Shown piece by piece: positions 10,416-22,924 of a stretch of 64,000 bases of DNA. The notes below the pieces were generated by a model, which had not been told where the DNA came from, did not search any database, and was given only the letters and a program-made list of their open reading frames with translations. Location: positions 88,669,602-88,733,601 of the forward strand of contig OX421963.1 in NCBI GenBank assembly GCA_949128115.1, in the 5' to 3' direction. The stretch's first letter is position 1. Each line of letters opens with the position of its first letter. A program made the translations under genes and the position numbers. This DNA is from Anaspis maculata (taxonomy: Eukaryota; Arthropoda; Insecta; Coleoptera; Scraptiidae).

Positions 10416-12511
10416 TAGTCGTCGCGGTACGGGCCTAAAATCGTCCAAGTTCTGCACTTCTAACGATTTCGATTATTTTCGGCACAGATGATCATTGGAC
10501 GTATTCAAGCGTTTTGACCCGCAGCACCACCAAATTTGCCCCTCAGGAACGGAGGGGTGGGGGTATCTTCAGAATTTGAAGCTCCAGGTCTGGTATGGTC
10601 CAATGAAGACCCACAAAGGCAAGTGAGTAATCATTTCCGAATGATTTTCATCCGCTGATGTCGATTCTCACGTGAAAAATAAGTTGCGCAGTCATTTGAC
10701 AAAGATAATTGGTAATAATAAGAGATAAAGATGAAATCAAGTGGTCATTTACTGAACTCTGTAGGAACTTGTTTTTTTTGTGATAAATACATGAAACTTG
10801 GTAGGGCTGTTCATTATTACTTACTTTCCAAATATGGAGGGAGCACCACGCGTTTCGATGCATGACGTCGTGACGCAATGTCAAAAAACATAGTGGTCGT
10901 CATTTCCAAAATAGTCGATATATTATCATAGTTTATTTGATTTCTTTCATCAAACCATATGCTTTCGAGATTCAAAAACATATTTTTGTCGACTTGGGGA
11001 AACGGTGGGCTACCAGTGGTAAGTCAGGTGTCTGCTAGAGGGAGCTGTGAGGTTTCTTTACCCCCAAATTTCCACGGTCAACATCTTCGGATAAAACTAT
11101 TTTTAAGTTTGTCCATACGAATAATTATGTCATCTGGTCAACATTCTCCATGTTTCGTCCTTCTAAGGACTCCTCAGTATGGTTCATACAGATCTCGCAA
11201 CAGCACGAGATCATTCAGACTACCTAGTAAAGTAACCGATTCTGGAATCTGGAATACCGTTTTGTTTGAAATCGGTAAAAAAGGAGTGAATGCAATTTCT
11301 AGTGTTAGGGTATGAATAAAGTCTCGGATATGAATGAAGTAAATACGTCTGAAAATAGCACCAATATCAAAAACTTGAATTCTTGAATTCGATTCCCGGC
11401 ACAGTGCTTTGTGCTATAGAAACAAAGTTTATCAGCTTGTGATATTTTGGAATCAAATTCAGCAAACTCTTATGACATAAGAAATGCCGATAAGGATAAA
11501 AACAACAAATAAACAAACAATAATGGTTCAATCATTTGATACGGTCTCATACAAAACTATTTTTTTTCAGTACGGTGGCATCTATATTGACAGGCGATTA
11601 ATCGTTATAATAATTTATAGTTTAGTTTGTAAGGGTTTTGTAACCGAGTATGTACCTAATATGGTACAACATTGAAGATCACTTTTTTCCAGTAATCAAA
11701 AGTACCTTTCTGAGTGCCTTTCATTTGATTGCTAGATCTGTATAAACATACTGAGGAGTCCCTAGAAGGACGAAACACGAGAAATGTTGACCAGATAACA
11801 TATTCGTATGCACAGACTTCAAAATAGTTAGTTTTATCCTCGGTTTTATCCGAAGATGTTGACCGCGGAAATTTGGGAGTGAAGAAACCTCACAGTTCCC
11901 CCTTACAGGCACCTGGTTTACGACTGGTAGCCCACCGTTTCCCCAAATCGACAGAAATATGTTATTGAATCTTGAAAGCATATGGCTTGATGAAAGAAAT
12001 CAAAGAAATTATGATATTCCTATCGACTGTTCTGGAAATGGCGACCACTGTTTTTTAATATTCCGTCGCGACGTCATCCGTCGGAACGCGTGGTGCTCCC
12101 TCCATACTTGGGAAGTAAGTAATAATGAACAGTCACACCAAGTTTCATGTATTTATCACAAAAAACAAGTTCTCACAGAGCTCAATAGATGACCACTTGA
12201 TTTCATCTTTATCTCTTATTATTACCAATTATCTTTGTCAAATGATTGCGCAACTCATTTTTCACGTCAGAATCGACATCAGCGGATAAAAATCATTCGA
12301 AAATGACTACTCACTTGCCTTTGTGGGTCTTCATTGGACCATACTAGACCTGGAGCTTCAAATTCTGAAGATACCCCCACCTCTCCATTCCTGAGGGGCA
12401 AATTTGGTGGTGCTGCGAGTCAAAACGCTTGAATAGGTCCAATGATCATCTGTGCCGAAAATAATCGAAATCGTTAGAAGCGCAGAATAATTTGGTGTAC
12501 CGCTACGACTA
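10416..12511. mobile_element. Large palindromic element, about 2.1 kb
   Basis: Left arm 10416-11195 is repeated inversely at 11738-12511, starting with tagtcgtcgcggtac. The loop (about 11196-11737) is unique and AT-rich. Arms are about 85-90 percent alike by eye. There is no coding potential beyond mirror-image open frames. Target duplication not clear. Confidence 0.85.
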
Positions 12512-12891
12512 CCAGTGAAATGTTGATTTTCATTAGTGCGCAGACAATAACTTTTGCTGTTGGATTTTTTTTAAATTTAATGTTGTCAAACCAACCCTAA
12601 CAATTCTCTATGAACTTGAAGAAAAATCTTCAAGGTACATATCAAATTCATCTCGCAAGATCTTAGATCCAAGATAAAATCCAGGGAGATGGGAAAGAAG
12701 TTCTCCAAATGTATGAATTGACCAACGAACCGGGATTCATCAGATTACGTATCTATTCGAGGTTCACAAGGACGCAAAAACACCAGATTTTTATTGCCTA
12801 TAACAACGACGAAGAAAAAGCCGAACCCATCAGGGTCATCATTGCACCTGTAACTAACTTAATATCAACACAAGAGAAAAAGGGACTATAG
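12512..12891. other. Unassigned spacer
   Basis: No recognised feature. Confidence 0.3.
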
Positions 12892-12893
12892 TA

Positions 12894-15420
12894 CGGGCCA
12901 GTTAGATATTTACCCGGAAATTTCAAATAACGAGCTGAAATTTGGAGGGGATCTTCATAGACTCAGTAAAAACAAACCCTCAAAAGTCCCCAGAAATCCC
13001 ATTTGGGCAAACGCCGATATCTTGATTTTTCATCCTACTTCATTTTTTCTTGTTTTTAGTCGCCTGTTCATCAACAAAACATCAGAGCGACTCGCTCTTC
13101 ATAAATTTTTGCTTTTCCAGAGGTTTTTAAGAGTGGATAAGCGTCAAAATTTATAGATCAATTATTCAACTCAAAAACACAATGTCAACACAAAAAAAAT
13201 GATAAAATATAAAAAATGGAGATCTTGTTATAATAGTCCAAATCTCGGTCCAAATGTTAGGCAGAAGCATCTTGTAGGTATTTTATCGTTAAAACATGCC
13301 ACTTGGCATATAGTTGTTGTATGGACCATAACCATGGACCAGAAGTGTAGCCATCGGCGACAGACATGCAGCTCTGAATACAGGCTGGAAAAAAAAAGGA
13401 AGAAGAAAAAAATGTAACTCATGAACCGAAAGAGGCAGAGTCGCGTAAACATAGCCTGCTGTTCATGCTCATGAAGCTCCATCAAACCCTTTCAGATGTA
13501 CTGAAGCGTTCCTGAAATGTTCTGAAAAAAACTGGTCTTTTCCATAAAAATTTAATTTTCAAGTAAATCAGTGAATTATCAAAGTATAGGAGTGAAACTT
13601 CATAGTTCTGTATTCAGTAATGTGGAAAATTGAAAATGATCGGTAGCCAGTGCCTAGGCCTATCCCCAGAAAAAAGACATTTTCCTTCTTTTTCTCCTCC
13701 CGAGGGCCATCTTATGCGTTCACTATTCACAAAATAATTAGGAAAGTGACTGGTACTTATAAGGTTGGTGAAGTACAATCATTTCTCCACAAAAACAGTA
13801 ATCTCAACATAGAGAACTGCTTCCTTGTAGAGTACATGCACATTGTCTTGACTTTCTTTGCTCATGATGGCTAAGATGGCTTTCGAAAGGGAGAATTATT
13901 ACGTCAGGCAGTTTTATGCCTCACATTTTTTCAAGTCATCAACAAAAATTCATCATCATCAGTGAAAACGTTTGTCCATGCCAGTGTGAAAATTGCAAAA
14001 ATCTTTATATAAAGTTTCATCGTTATCGAATGCATTTTGAGAAAAATCTAATACCACGGAAGGTGGGAATTGGCATGGAAATAACTTGATGAAATTTGAT
14101 GTTAACAGTGATGCTAAGAATGGTAAGAAAAACGGGTGAGATGTGTCCACTTGCGGCATAAAAGACGAGGAAGACGTTCTAGAGTAGAAAAGGGGAATTT
14201 CAACTATATTTGGACCTCGATCAGGGCAGTAGGCGAAAGCACCCTGCACTTTATGGTTGGGACATGACACTTGGCACAGTGAATGTTTGAAATATACTCT
14301 TCCAATTTAAAAGTGTAGCCATCAGCGCCAACCCTGAAGCCCCTGTATATAGGAAAAAGAAGTGGAACAACCACGAAAATTTCAACCAAAATTTTGTTGA
14401 GCCTTTATCGTTCTTTCTGCGTTGAACTATCGGAGACTATGAAACAGTGTCAACACCAAATCTTATCAAATTACTTCCAGGTGAATCTTGTGGCCATATA
14501 CTATTCCCAAGCATTTGATGGCAACGAACCCCTTATAATTTTTGAAATGGTACAAACTTAGTCTGACCAGCTGCCAGGAACGAACCTCTTATACAATGAT
14601 GATGATGATTTTGGTGGACTGATTTGACCAAATATGGGGCACAACAATGGCTGATGTAATTCATTCCTTCAAAAACCGCATTAGCCATCATGAACAAAAA
14701 AAACTCTGTGAAACCAGTAACAACTCGGATGGGAAATACAAGCCTAAAACATCGAATCAAGAACCGGGGCCATAATTGGCCCATAATAAGCCATTGCACT
14801 TTGATAATGAGTCTGGTTTCTGCACTGGCCATGGCTGCAGCAAAAGGTCGGTGTAGGTAGACGAAGATGACAAAATTCACCTATGTGCTGAAGATATGCG
14901 AATTCTCCCGTTGCGAGGCGCCGGCGTATCAGCTATATCCCATATACACTTTCTATTTTCTGTAGAATGATTTTTTGGAGCAGAAATAAAGTGACAAGCT
15001 GGGTAGCTTCAGCTGATGGCACCTGCAAAGTTTTGGAACGAAACTATTCATCAGCGGCCATCGGCCGTATTTTCCCAGCGCTCCAGCTTATCACTCTATC
15101 TTTGCTCCAAAAAGTCATTCTACCTACTGGAACTAGAAAGTGTATAGGATATAGAGGAATCTTAGTTTCCTCTAACTTAGTTTGGGAATAGGAAGGAGGA
15201 ATCTTACTTAGTTTAGTTGTAACGAAAAATTAAAATAAAACTGTAAAAACTGAGAAAAAGTTGAGATCATGTTAGAAATCAAGATGGCGGCGTTTGCCTA
15301 GGTGGGATTTTTTGGGACTTTCCAGGGTTTGTTCACAGTAGCTTCCTAAACATATCCCCAAAATTTCAGCTTGTTATTTGAAATTTCCAGGTTGAGCCAG
15401 TTTTTATTCTAACTGGCCTG
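12894..15420. mobile_element. Inverted-repeat element with TA ends
   Basis: Starts cgggccagttag and ends ctaactggcctg, with arms of about 170 bp (12894-13070 and 15255-15420). TA flanks at 12892-12893 and 15421-15422. Its interior (13198-14400) is a diverged relative of the hAT-like palindrome at 15946-29848, in direct orientation to 16580-17050: the shared motif agtgtagccatc, the poly-purine run and the following block recur in the same order. Confidence 0.75.
14933..15148. mobile_element. Small hairpin element nested in the preceding one
   Basis: Left end ctatatcccatatacacttt is matched inversely at 15129-15148, and inner blocks (attttttggagcaga and tctttgctccaaaa) also pair. About 216 bp, imperfect. 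Confidence 0.65.
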
Positions 15421-15945
15421 TACTACTAGGCAAACTATTTTTTAAGAAAAAAACAGTTTCCTCAAACGTAATGCAATAATAGTATATTATTCAACAAGCG
15501 GGTAATGATTGCTTCTTACTCATGAGGATGCAGTTTGCCGACACGAGCCTTGGCGAGTAGAATACTATGCTTTATCCAGTCTTATGGAAAAACGCAGGCA
15601 TGTATGCGCGTGATAATGCGTGCGTTATTCAATAGGATTGGATAACATATTTTATGCCTAATCGGAAACCCTATCCTTTCCATTAGGTCATACAATAATT
15701 TTTGTATACTCTCAAATATTCAACTTCAGTCTTTTGCAGTAGGTACAAAAAGTGTTCATAGGAATTAGTTTTTCCAGTTCCCAGAACTACATAGCTCCTA
15801 GTTCTTGATTTAGCTGACAGGAGCCATCTGCATGGCTTTTGAGAGTAGTCTCGAATCTCATGATGGTAAATTTGGTTATTTCCCACACTATTTTTTCAGC
15901 TCGGGAAGTTTCCGAATTAAAAATGAGTACAGCGAGAGGCACAGC
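15421..15945. other. Unassigned spacer
   Basis: No recognised feature. Confidence 0.3.
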
Positions 15946-16292
15946 CAGTGGCGGATTAAGCATATTCAGCGCACTAGGCCAAACATTCCCGAGCCCCCCC
16001 CCCTCCCGACTTAATCGCAAGTAGAGGAAGGGCGCTTGTTTTGATCTGAGACTTAACAATTTTTCGAGGAAGTTTCTCACCCTTCCCAATGTCGAAAAAG
16101 ATCTTTTCGATGATCTTTCTCCAGAACAGTTTTTCGCAGGCACTCGTATACATTACATCCCTTAATGCATCCACAGTGGTGAGCATTTCTGTGTTGAATT
16201 CAAGCCAATTCTGCAATCGTGGTAGGTACCTACCTAATGATATTTTTTTTGTGAAAGTTTCGTTTTCAGTCGAATAGTCCGGATGCTAGTTG

Positions 16293-16560
16293 CATAAAAT
16301 GGAATGAACCTTGCGACTGTGGAGCTGAATTTGAAACGGTGGAGCACATAGTGAGTAAATGTCCGACAAGATTATATCCAGGCCCAGTGACAGAATTCCT
16401 TACTCTGACACCGGAGGCACTTCTATGGCTGGAAAATCTTGATATTCAACTTTGATTTTTCACCAATTTACCCATCATTTATTTATACTTTTTATACATT
16501 TTTCTTTCTTTATTGTGCAATGTAGTGATTCCATACGAAATAATAATAATAATAATAATA
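16293..16560 (+). pseudogene. 5'-truncated LINE, C-terminal zinc motif
   Basis: The frame to the stop at 16457-16459 encodes a C-terminal Cys-His motif of non-LTR retrotransposons (CDCGAEFETVEHIVSKCP). It is followed by a short 3' UTR and an (aat)n tail (16540-16560). The matching position in the right arm of the palindrome (about 29686-29712, inverse) lacks this sequence, which proves it is an insertion. A few bases of target were lost. Confidence 0.75.
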
Positions 16561-18427
16561 ACCTTGCATTTTTTGATCAGAAGATGCTACTTGGTGGCAA
16601 TGTTCTTTGCATCATACTCCTCCGATCCAGAAAGGTAGCCATCAGCGCCATCCATGCCGGCGGCGTATACAGGGTGAAACAGAAAAAAAAAGTTGGAAGA
16701 TTATATTTAAATAACCGAAACATGTGGAGACGTGTAATTTACCACATACATTGACTGTTTTATGCTCATGAAGTCACAGCAAACCGTTCTTGATTGCCTT
16801 GAACCGTCTTCGAAATGTAGGGAAAAAACAGAAAAAAAACAAAAACACTCTTTTTTCCATAAATAAGTGATTCTGAGAGATATTGACACTATACTTGGTA
16901 TTTCTACAAAAAGTCATGTTAGAAATGATATGAGCTGGGTAGCCAATTCCTAAGCCAACTATTTCCAGAAATACGATTGTCAACTTTTTTTTCCTCTTGA
17001 GCACCAACTTGAATCTGCCCTGTGAGGCATCGTTGAAAAAATGATTGGTTATCATAATAATTGTAATATGTAATCATTGCATTGTAAAAACAACCTCCTC
17101 ATCATAATTTAGGGACCTCTTTGACGGGAAAGAATTGCCATTCACGTATTTTCTGGCTCTTCAAAGCTTTAGTGTCCATGATGGCATTCGCAACATCTGG
17201 AATGGTAAAATATGTTACGCATTATGAACCTTGATGTACTTTGAGGTAGCCTACCAAGTTTTGCAATCATCAATTAGAAGTTTTGTTCTTAAAAGCTGTT
17301 TGAACAAAATTTGTTTAATTTTTTTATGGAAAATGGAAAATATTGGATCTTTCGCCCTTATTTGATCCCTCGTTGAGGAAAGCCTGCAACCGAAGGTCTC
17401 CAAAATTTTTATGCTGATGGTTCACTGAGAACTGCTCTTCAATGTGTAGTTGTCAAAATCTGCATAGTTGCGTTCAGATTCCAGACAGAGAGCGACAAAG
17501 AAGTTCATGCAGTGAAAAAAGACACAACTTTCAATGCAACGGAGAAATCCCGGAAATGTCCGTTTTAGATAGGCTTCCCGCGATACACAGGTTCTGTAAG
17601 ACTCTCAAGCGTGGGTGAAAGGCTTGAAACATTACTGATATAAGGCTTTAACAGTGTATCAAATTGCACATTTATGTTATAAAAAGCAAAGTTTCCAGAC
17701 AGCTTTCAGTCTAGCTCTGGCCTAGTTTTTTCTCGACTGTAATTTATGTCTTTTTTTACTGCATGAACTTCTTTGTCGCTCTCTGCCTGGAATCTGAACG
17801 CAGCTATGTGATTTTTGACAACTAAACATTGGAGGGCACTTCCCACTGAACCATCATCATAAAAAGTTCGGAGACTTTCGGTTCCAGGGTATCCTCAGTG
17901 AGGGATCAAGTAAGGGTGAGAGACCCAATATTTTGTATTTTTCATAAAAAAAACGACACAAATTTTGTTCAAACAGCTTTCAAGAACAAACCTCCCAATT
18001 GATGATGGTGAAACTTGGTAGGCTACTTCAAAGTACATCAAGGTTCATAATGCGTAACATATTTCACCATTCCAGATGTTGCAAATGCCATCATGGGCAC
18101 TAAAGCTTTGAAGAGCCAAAAAATACGTGAATGACAATTCTTTCTTGCCGAAGAGGTCACTAAATTATGATGAGGAGGTTGTTTTTGCGATGCAATGATT
18201 TCATGTTACCATTATGGTAATAACCAATCACTTTTTCAACGATGCCTCACAGGGCAGATTCAAGATGGTGCTCAAAAGGAAAAAAAGTTGACAATCGTAT
18301 TCCTGGAAATAGTTGGCTTAGAAATTGGCTACCCAGCTCATATCATTTCTAACATTACTTTTTGTAGAAATACCAAGTATTGTGTCAATATCTTGAAGAA
18401 TTACTTATTTATGGGAAAAAGAGTGTT

Positions 18428-19652
18428 TGATACAGGATTTTTGGCTGCGGCCAGTTGGTAGGCCCGAATTGACACCTGTCACTCCTGTCAGGTTTTCGCG
18501 CTCAAGGGTTGAGGTTAGGTCAACGTAAACAAAACAAGGGAACACAGAATAAGGAATGATATATTGTTGGAGATGCGATAAAATATATTCAGTACAACGT
18601 AATACCCGACGCAGCTTTTCTTTTACCCAAAGTAAGTATGATGATGACGACACACACACGCTGAATGCCGGCGAACCGGACCGATGATGGGAGCTGTGGT
18701 CCCGGGCACAGCAAGAACTCCGCAATTCGTTTGACAGTCGAGGTAAAAGTGCGTATGGAGTTTCCTAATTATCACCGGAGGCTACTGCAGCAGTCGGGCG
18801 AAATACCCGGCGAATTAATGCAAATCGAGTCGCTGCGACCTAAACCGTGAGCTCACGTTCCAGACACCGACGAAATATCGCGCAAGGTAAGAGATGACAC
18901 AAGCGATACCGCAGCCCTAGTTCTAATTGGAAACTTACCACCTCGGTCCTGAAGGGAAGAATGGAGCCCCCCTGCGGTCCCCTGGATACCCAGCAAACCA
19001 ACGGTAATGAAGAAATAGCGCAGCGGTGGTGGTGGGTGACAAAGAGTTTTAACAACGTGACAACGCCGAAGGGGTCGCTGCTGGTGGTGGGTTCGACGCC
19101 AGCCCGGCCGTCAGCACCGGAGCAGGGGTGGTGCTCTGCAGCTCACCCTGATGTTGCCCGATGTGGTCACCTCTGTTGACTCGTTGGCGCTGGACCTTTC
19201 GTCTGTACTCCACAGCGGCCAACCAATACGTTTCAGTACCCGATATCGTGTACTGTTGTCGATGGATGATAATAACGAAAAAAACCCGGTTGGACTGGGT
19301 TTTTTTGCTCCTGGGAGGTGTAAAAGTCCGCCGGCTTTGGATTCTGGTCTTCTTGGAAGACGTCCGTGACCCTTTTCTTGCGCAAATTTGCAACGACGTG
19401 CACGGCCGGATCTTTTGCCAGGAGAAACGCAAAATGGCTACCTTTTCCTTTTTTTGTCCCAGCAGCTTATCTACTTCTTGTAGCTTATCTCTAGTCTTGA
19501 CCGGGTCAGGTGGTACCTGTCATGTAAAAAGGTAAACAAACCCGACCTTCTCGGCGGTGCTTCTAGTTCAGGATGTGGAATAAGGAAGAGGAATGGGATA
19601 AGATGGATGGCGAGCTGCAAGTGAGTGCTGAATCTGATTTTTCCTCGTAACA
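18428..19652 (-). repeat. Gypsy 3' LTR
   Basis: On the minus strand it begins tgttacgagg and ends cctgtatca. It matches 27917-29141 over its whole length in every segment I compared. Confidence 0.95.
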
Positions 19653-19653
19653 G

Positions 19654-19670
19654 AACTCCCCCCTTACCTC
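19654..19670 (-). other. Polypurine tract
   Basis: On the minus strand gaggtaaggggggagtt lies directly before the 3' LTR, where plus-strand DNA synthesis of Gypsy elements is primed. Confidence 0.8.
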
Positions 19671-19805
19671 TAAGAAATTCCCTGAAGGGAAATTTCAGTA
19701 GCCGACAGGCACTAACCAATCCACGGGGTAATCAATCAACGCAGGAACCCAGAAATTGAAAGATGTGCAGGAAAAGGAAAGGAATTGGATTTGACTAGAA
19801 GAGAC

Positions 19806-22800
19806 TTAATCAGGAGCTGCATGGGGCTTCAGGTCTTTGGCATGGTACATGCCTACCCTTCGCCCATCGTCTTTTGATAACTCGTAGGTCCATGGCGAAA
19901 CTTTCCGTGTGATCGTGAATGGACCGACAAACTTCGGGGCTAATTTTGCGGAGAAATATCGTCCTGCATCCGATTGGGCAAAGTTCCTATGCCACACTTG
20001 ATCTCCGACCGAGAACTGAGTTGGCCTTCGGCGCAAGTCGTAGTGAGCCTTGCCAATCCTTGAAGCCTTCCGCAATCTGAGGCGCACTTTGCCGTAGATC
20101 TCCTGAAACAACCCGTCTCTCGGTGCCAGAGCTTCCCCGTCGCCCTTCAGCTGTCTGTCCACGTCGTATCCATCTCCCTTGACGCACATCTGCCTCCCAA
20201 AATTGATGAAATATGGGGTAAACCCGGTAGCCTCACTAAGAGACGTGCGCATAGCGCAGGCGGCTTTCTGTAGATGTTTCTCCCATTCTCGGTGGTTCTC
20301 TCCGACATAGGAGGAGATGATCGTCTTCAGGGTGCGGTGATAGCGTTCTACGGCATTTGCCTGAGGATGATGGACCGCCGTATGCGAGACTTCCACGCCA
20401 TATCCTCGTGCGAACGTGGAAAACTCACCCGATACAAATTGCTTGCCATTGTCGACGACCAGCTTCCGAGGCACACCAAAAAGTAGAAACACGTGGTCCT
20501 CCAACAGGCGAATTATATTCTTGGACGTCGCGGTACGCAGAGCGAAGAAAAGCGAAAATTTGGAGAAATGGTCGAGTACGGACAAGATGTATAGGTTGCC
20601 CGCTTGAGACTTTGGCAACGGCCCAACCAGATCGACGTAAATTACTTCCCATGGAGCGGAGACGTCGTGTCGACTGCACATCAGTCCTGCAGGCGCTCTT
20701 TGCTCCGGTTTCTGAGCCAGGCAGGTGGTACATTTCCGTACAAACCGACCAATGTCCGCCGCCATTCCCGGCCAATAGAACCTTTGGGCTACTCGATGGT
20801 ATGTCCGTGAAAACCCACCATGTCCAGACGTTGGCGATTCATGAGCGGTGGCGAGGATGCCCTCTCGGTGATCCCTGGGGACAACTATCTTCCAGGCTCT
20901 CGCGTGTCCCGAAACCGAATCTGGTGCTTTGCAATTTTTCATCACCACCGCGTTCTCCACTCGCCACAAGGGAAAGTCCTGGGGGTTGTTCGAGATTCTC
21001 TCCAACATGTCACTGTACCAACCATCAGCGGTGCCCTCGAAGTCGATAGTGGACACTTCAGCGATTCTAGGGACGGCGCGGCTCAGCGCATCCGGTACGA
21101 CGTTGTCGGTCCCTCGCCGGTGGACTACCCGGAAGTCATATTGCTGAAGCCGGACACTCCACCGCGCCAGCCGTCCATTTGGGTCCTTCAAGCTGTGAAG
21201 CCACTGCAACGCAAAATGATCCGTGACGACGGTGAAGTGCGCGGCCTCAACATATGGACGAAGCTTCTCAATCGCCCACACGACCGCCAGCAGCTCCTTT
21301 TCCGTCGCACTGAATTTACGTTCGGACGCGCTGAGCGAGCGGCTGATATAGCATACGACTCGCTCCCCTTGTTCGTCTTCCTGCTGTGTGAGGACCGCTC
21401 CAACGCCATAGTCGCTTGCATCGCACTGAATGGTGAATGGTCTCTCGAAGTTAGGACAGCTCATAACCGGTGCAGTTATCAGGCATTCCTTTAGCGCTCG
21501 AAAAGCACGCTCGCAATCGGCTGTCCAGGTGAACGGCACGTCCTTGCGCAGCAATCTGGAGATGGGAGCGACCATGGTGGAAAACTTCGGCACGAACCGC
21601 CTATACCAGCCGGCCATCCCCAGTATACGGCGCACCTCTCTAACGCCTTTCGGAGCCGGGATGTCGACGATCGCCTGAACTTTCTCCGGGTCTACGTGCA
21701 ACCCTTGTCCATCGACGACGTAGCCTAGGTATTTTAGCTCCGACCTGCATATTTGGCACTTCTCGCGACTCACGACGAGGCCAGCTTCCCTTAGCCGCTT
21801 CAGTACTTCGCCCAGGAGCTCAAGGTGTTTTTCGAACGTTTCGGAAATGATGACAATATCATCCAAGTAGACGAAGACTGAAGGTTGTAGCTCCGGACCC
21901 AAAACCTGATCAATAAGTCGCTGCCACGTGGCCGGAGCGTTATGCAAGCCAAAGGGCATACGCCGGAATTGGAAAAGCCCGCGTCCCGGGACAGTAAACG
22001 CAGTCACTGGCCTCGACGACTCCTCCACGCACACCTGCCAGTACGCGGATTTAATATCCAGGGACGACAGGAATCGGGCTCGACCAAGATTGTCCAGGAT
22101 GTTGGTAATATAGGGCAATGGGTATGCGTCTCGATCGGTCACGGCATTTACCCTCCTATAATCCACACAAAATCGGTACTGGTTCGGGGATTTCTTAACC
22201 AGAACGATCGGAGACGCCCATGCCGACTTCGACGGCTCGATCACGCCCGCCTCCAACATCTTGTCCAGTTCTTCGTTAACGTGGCGCTGGAGAGCGGGAG
22301 ACAACGGATAGTATCGCTGTTTGAGCGGCTCTACTCCTGGCCTAACTCTGATTTTGTGTTCGACCAATTTTGTACATCCTAGAGCAGGAGCAGGAACCGC
22401 GAAATACTTGTCCAGAAGTGCCGTCAGAGATCCACGCTGTTCTTCTGTGAGACTCGGTTCAGCCGTTACACTCGCAATCTCATTCCCCGAGGAAGGTGTT
22501 TCTCCAAGATCCCGATGCAAGTCCAGCACCAGCCTCATCCGCCGAACAAAGTCACAACCCAAGATGAGGGTGTGGGAGAGACCTGGGATGGCCAGAATTT
22601 CAAAAAGTTTTTCAACTTCACCCACTTTTAATGGTACCCGGTAGGCACCGAGCGTCTGCATCTTTTGACCATTGGCCACCCGGCATTCGCTCACTTTAGC
22701 CGCAACCGGCTTGCAACCAATTCTCTCCAACAGACGTACTCCCTCCGGGCCCACGCAAGTGTACGAAGCTCCTGTGTCGAGCAACCCGACCACTTCGACT

Positions 22801-22853
22801 CCCCAAATCTCGACCCTCAAATAGGGACGAACATCCCTCGGCAGGTGAGCCAA
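19806..22853 (-). CDS. pol: Gypsy Pol polyprotein (PR-RT-RNaseH-IN)
   Basis: An open frame of 1015 codons. Domains in order: aspartic protease with DTGA at residues 26-29; reverse transcriptase about 165-400 with CVDYRRVN, SSLDIKSAYWQV and the catalytic YLDD near 330; RNase H about 460-590 with CDASDYG, ATEKELLAV and the D of VVTDH; integrase H2C2 zinc finger about 670-715, then catalytic D (VIYVDLVG), D (VVDNGKQF) and E (NAVERYH); and a C-terminal GPY/F-type segment (KFVGPFTI). All key catalytic residues are present and no stop interrupts it, so it may still encode active enzymes. The frame is -1 relative to gag and stays open upstream across the gag stop (22925-22927). Just before that stop is the A-rich heptamer ggaaaac, a plausible non-canonical slippage site. 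The first listed codon is TTG, so translation from gag by frameshift is more likely than internal initiation. Confidence 0.95.
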   Translation of the reverse strand: MAHLPRDVRPYLRVEIWGVEVVGLLDTGASYTCVGPEGVRLLERIGCKPVAAKVSECRVANGQKMQTLGAYRVPLKVGEVEKLFEILAIPGLSHTLILGCDFVRRMRLVLDLHRDLGETPSSGNEIASVTAEPSLTEEQRGSLTALLDKYFAVPAPALGCTKLVEHKIRVRPGVEPLKQRYYPLSPALQRHVNEELDKMLEAGVIEPSKSAWASPIVLVKKSPNQYRFCVDYRRVNAVTDRDAYPLPYITNILDNLGRARFLSSLDIKSAYWQVCVEESSRPVTAFTVPGRGLFQFRRMPFGLHNAPATWQRLIDQVLGPELQPSVFVYLDDIVIISETFEKHLELLGEVLKRLREAGLVVSREKCQICRSELKYLGYVVDGQGLHVDPEKVQAIVDIPAPKGVREVRRILGMAGWYRRFVPKFSTMVAPISRLLRKDVPFTWTADCERAFRALKECLITAPVMSCPNFERPFTIQCDASDYGVGAVLTQQEDEQGERVVCYISRSLSASERKFSATEKELLAVVWAIEKLRPYVEAAHFTVVTDHFALQWLHSLKDPNGRLARWSVRLQQYDFRVVHRRGTDNVVPDALSRAVPRIAEVSTIDFEGTADGWYSDMLERISNNPQDFPLWRVENAVVMKNCKAPDSVSGHARAWKIVVPRDHREGILATAHESPTSGHGGFSRTYHRVAQRFYWPGMAADIGRFVRKCTTCLAQKPEQRAPAGLMCSRHDVSAPWEVIYVDLVGPLPKSQAGNLYILSVLDHFSKFSLFFALRTATSKNIIRLLEDHVFLLFGVPRKLVVDNGKQFVSGEFSTFARGYGVEVSHTAVHHPQANAVERYHRTLKTIISSYVGENHREWEKHLQKAACAMRTSLSEATGFTPYFINFGRQMCVKGDGYDVDRQLKGDGEALAPRDGLFQEIYGKVRLRLRKASRIGKAHYDLRRRPTQFSVGDQVWHRNFAQSDAGRYFSAKLAPKFVGPFTITRKVSPWTYELSKDDGRRVGMYHAKDLKPHAAPD

Positions 22854-22924
22854 CCTATGTCTAATTGTCTTGACCGATCTTGACTCCAGCGAGGACGCGC
22901 GTCGGTCTTCGGCGCTCTCGCTCT

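Noticed and set aside
19653..19805. An env gene that would make the Gypsy a retrovirus-like element
   Set aside because: Only about 150 bp separate the pol stop and the 3' LTR.
20357..21494. Open frames of 224-230 codons on the plus strand across the Gypsy pol region
   Set aside because: They lie opposite the intact pol gene on the minus strand, show no family motif and are explained by its GC-rich codon use.
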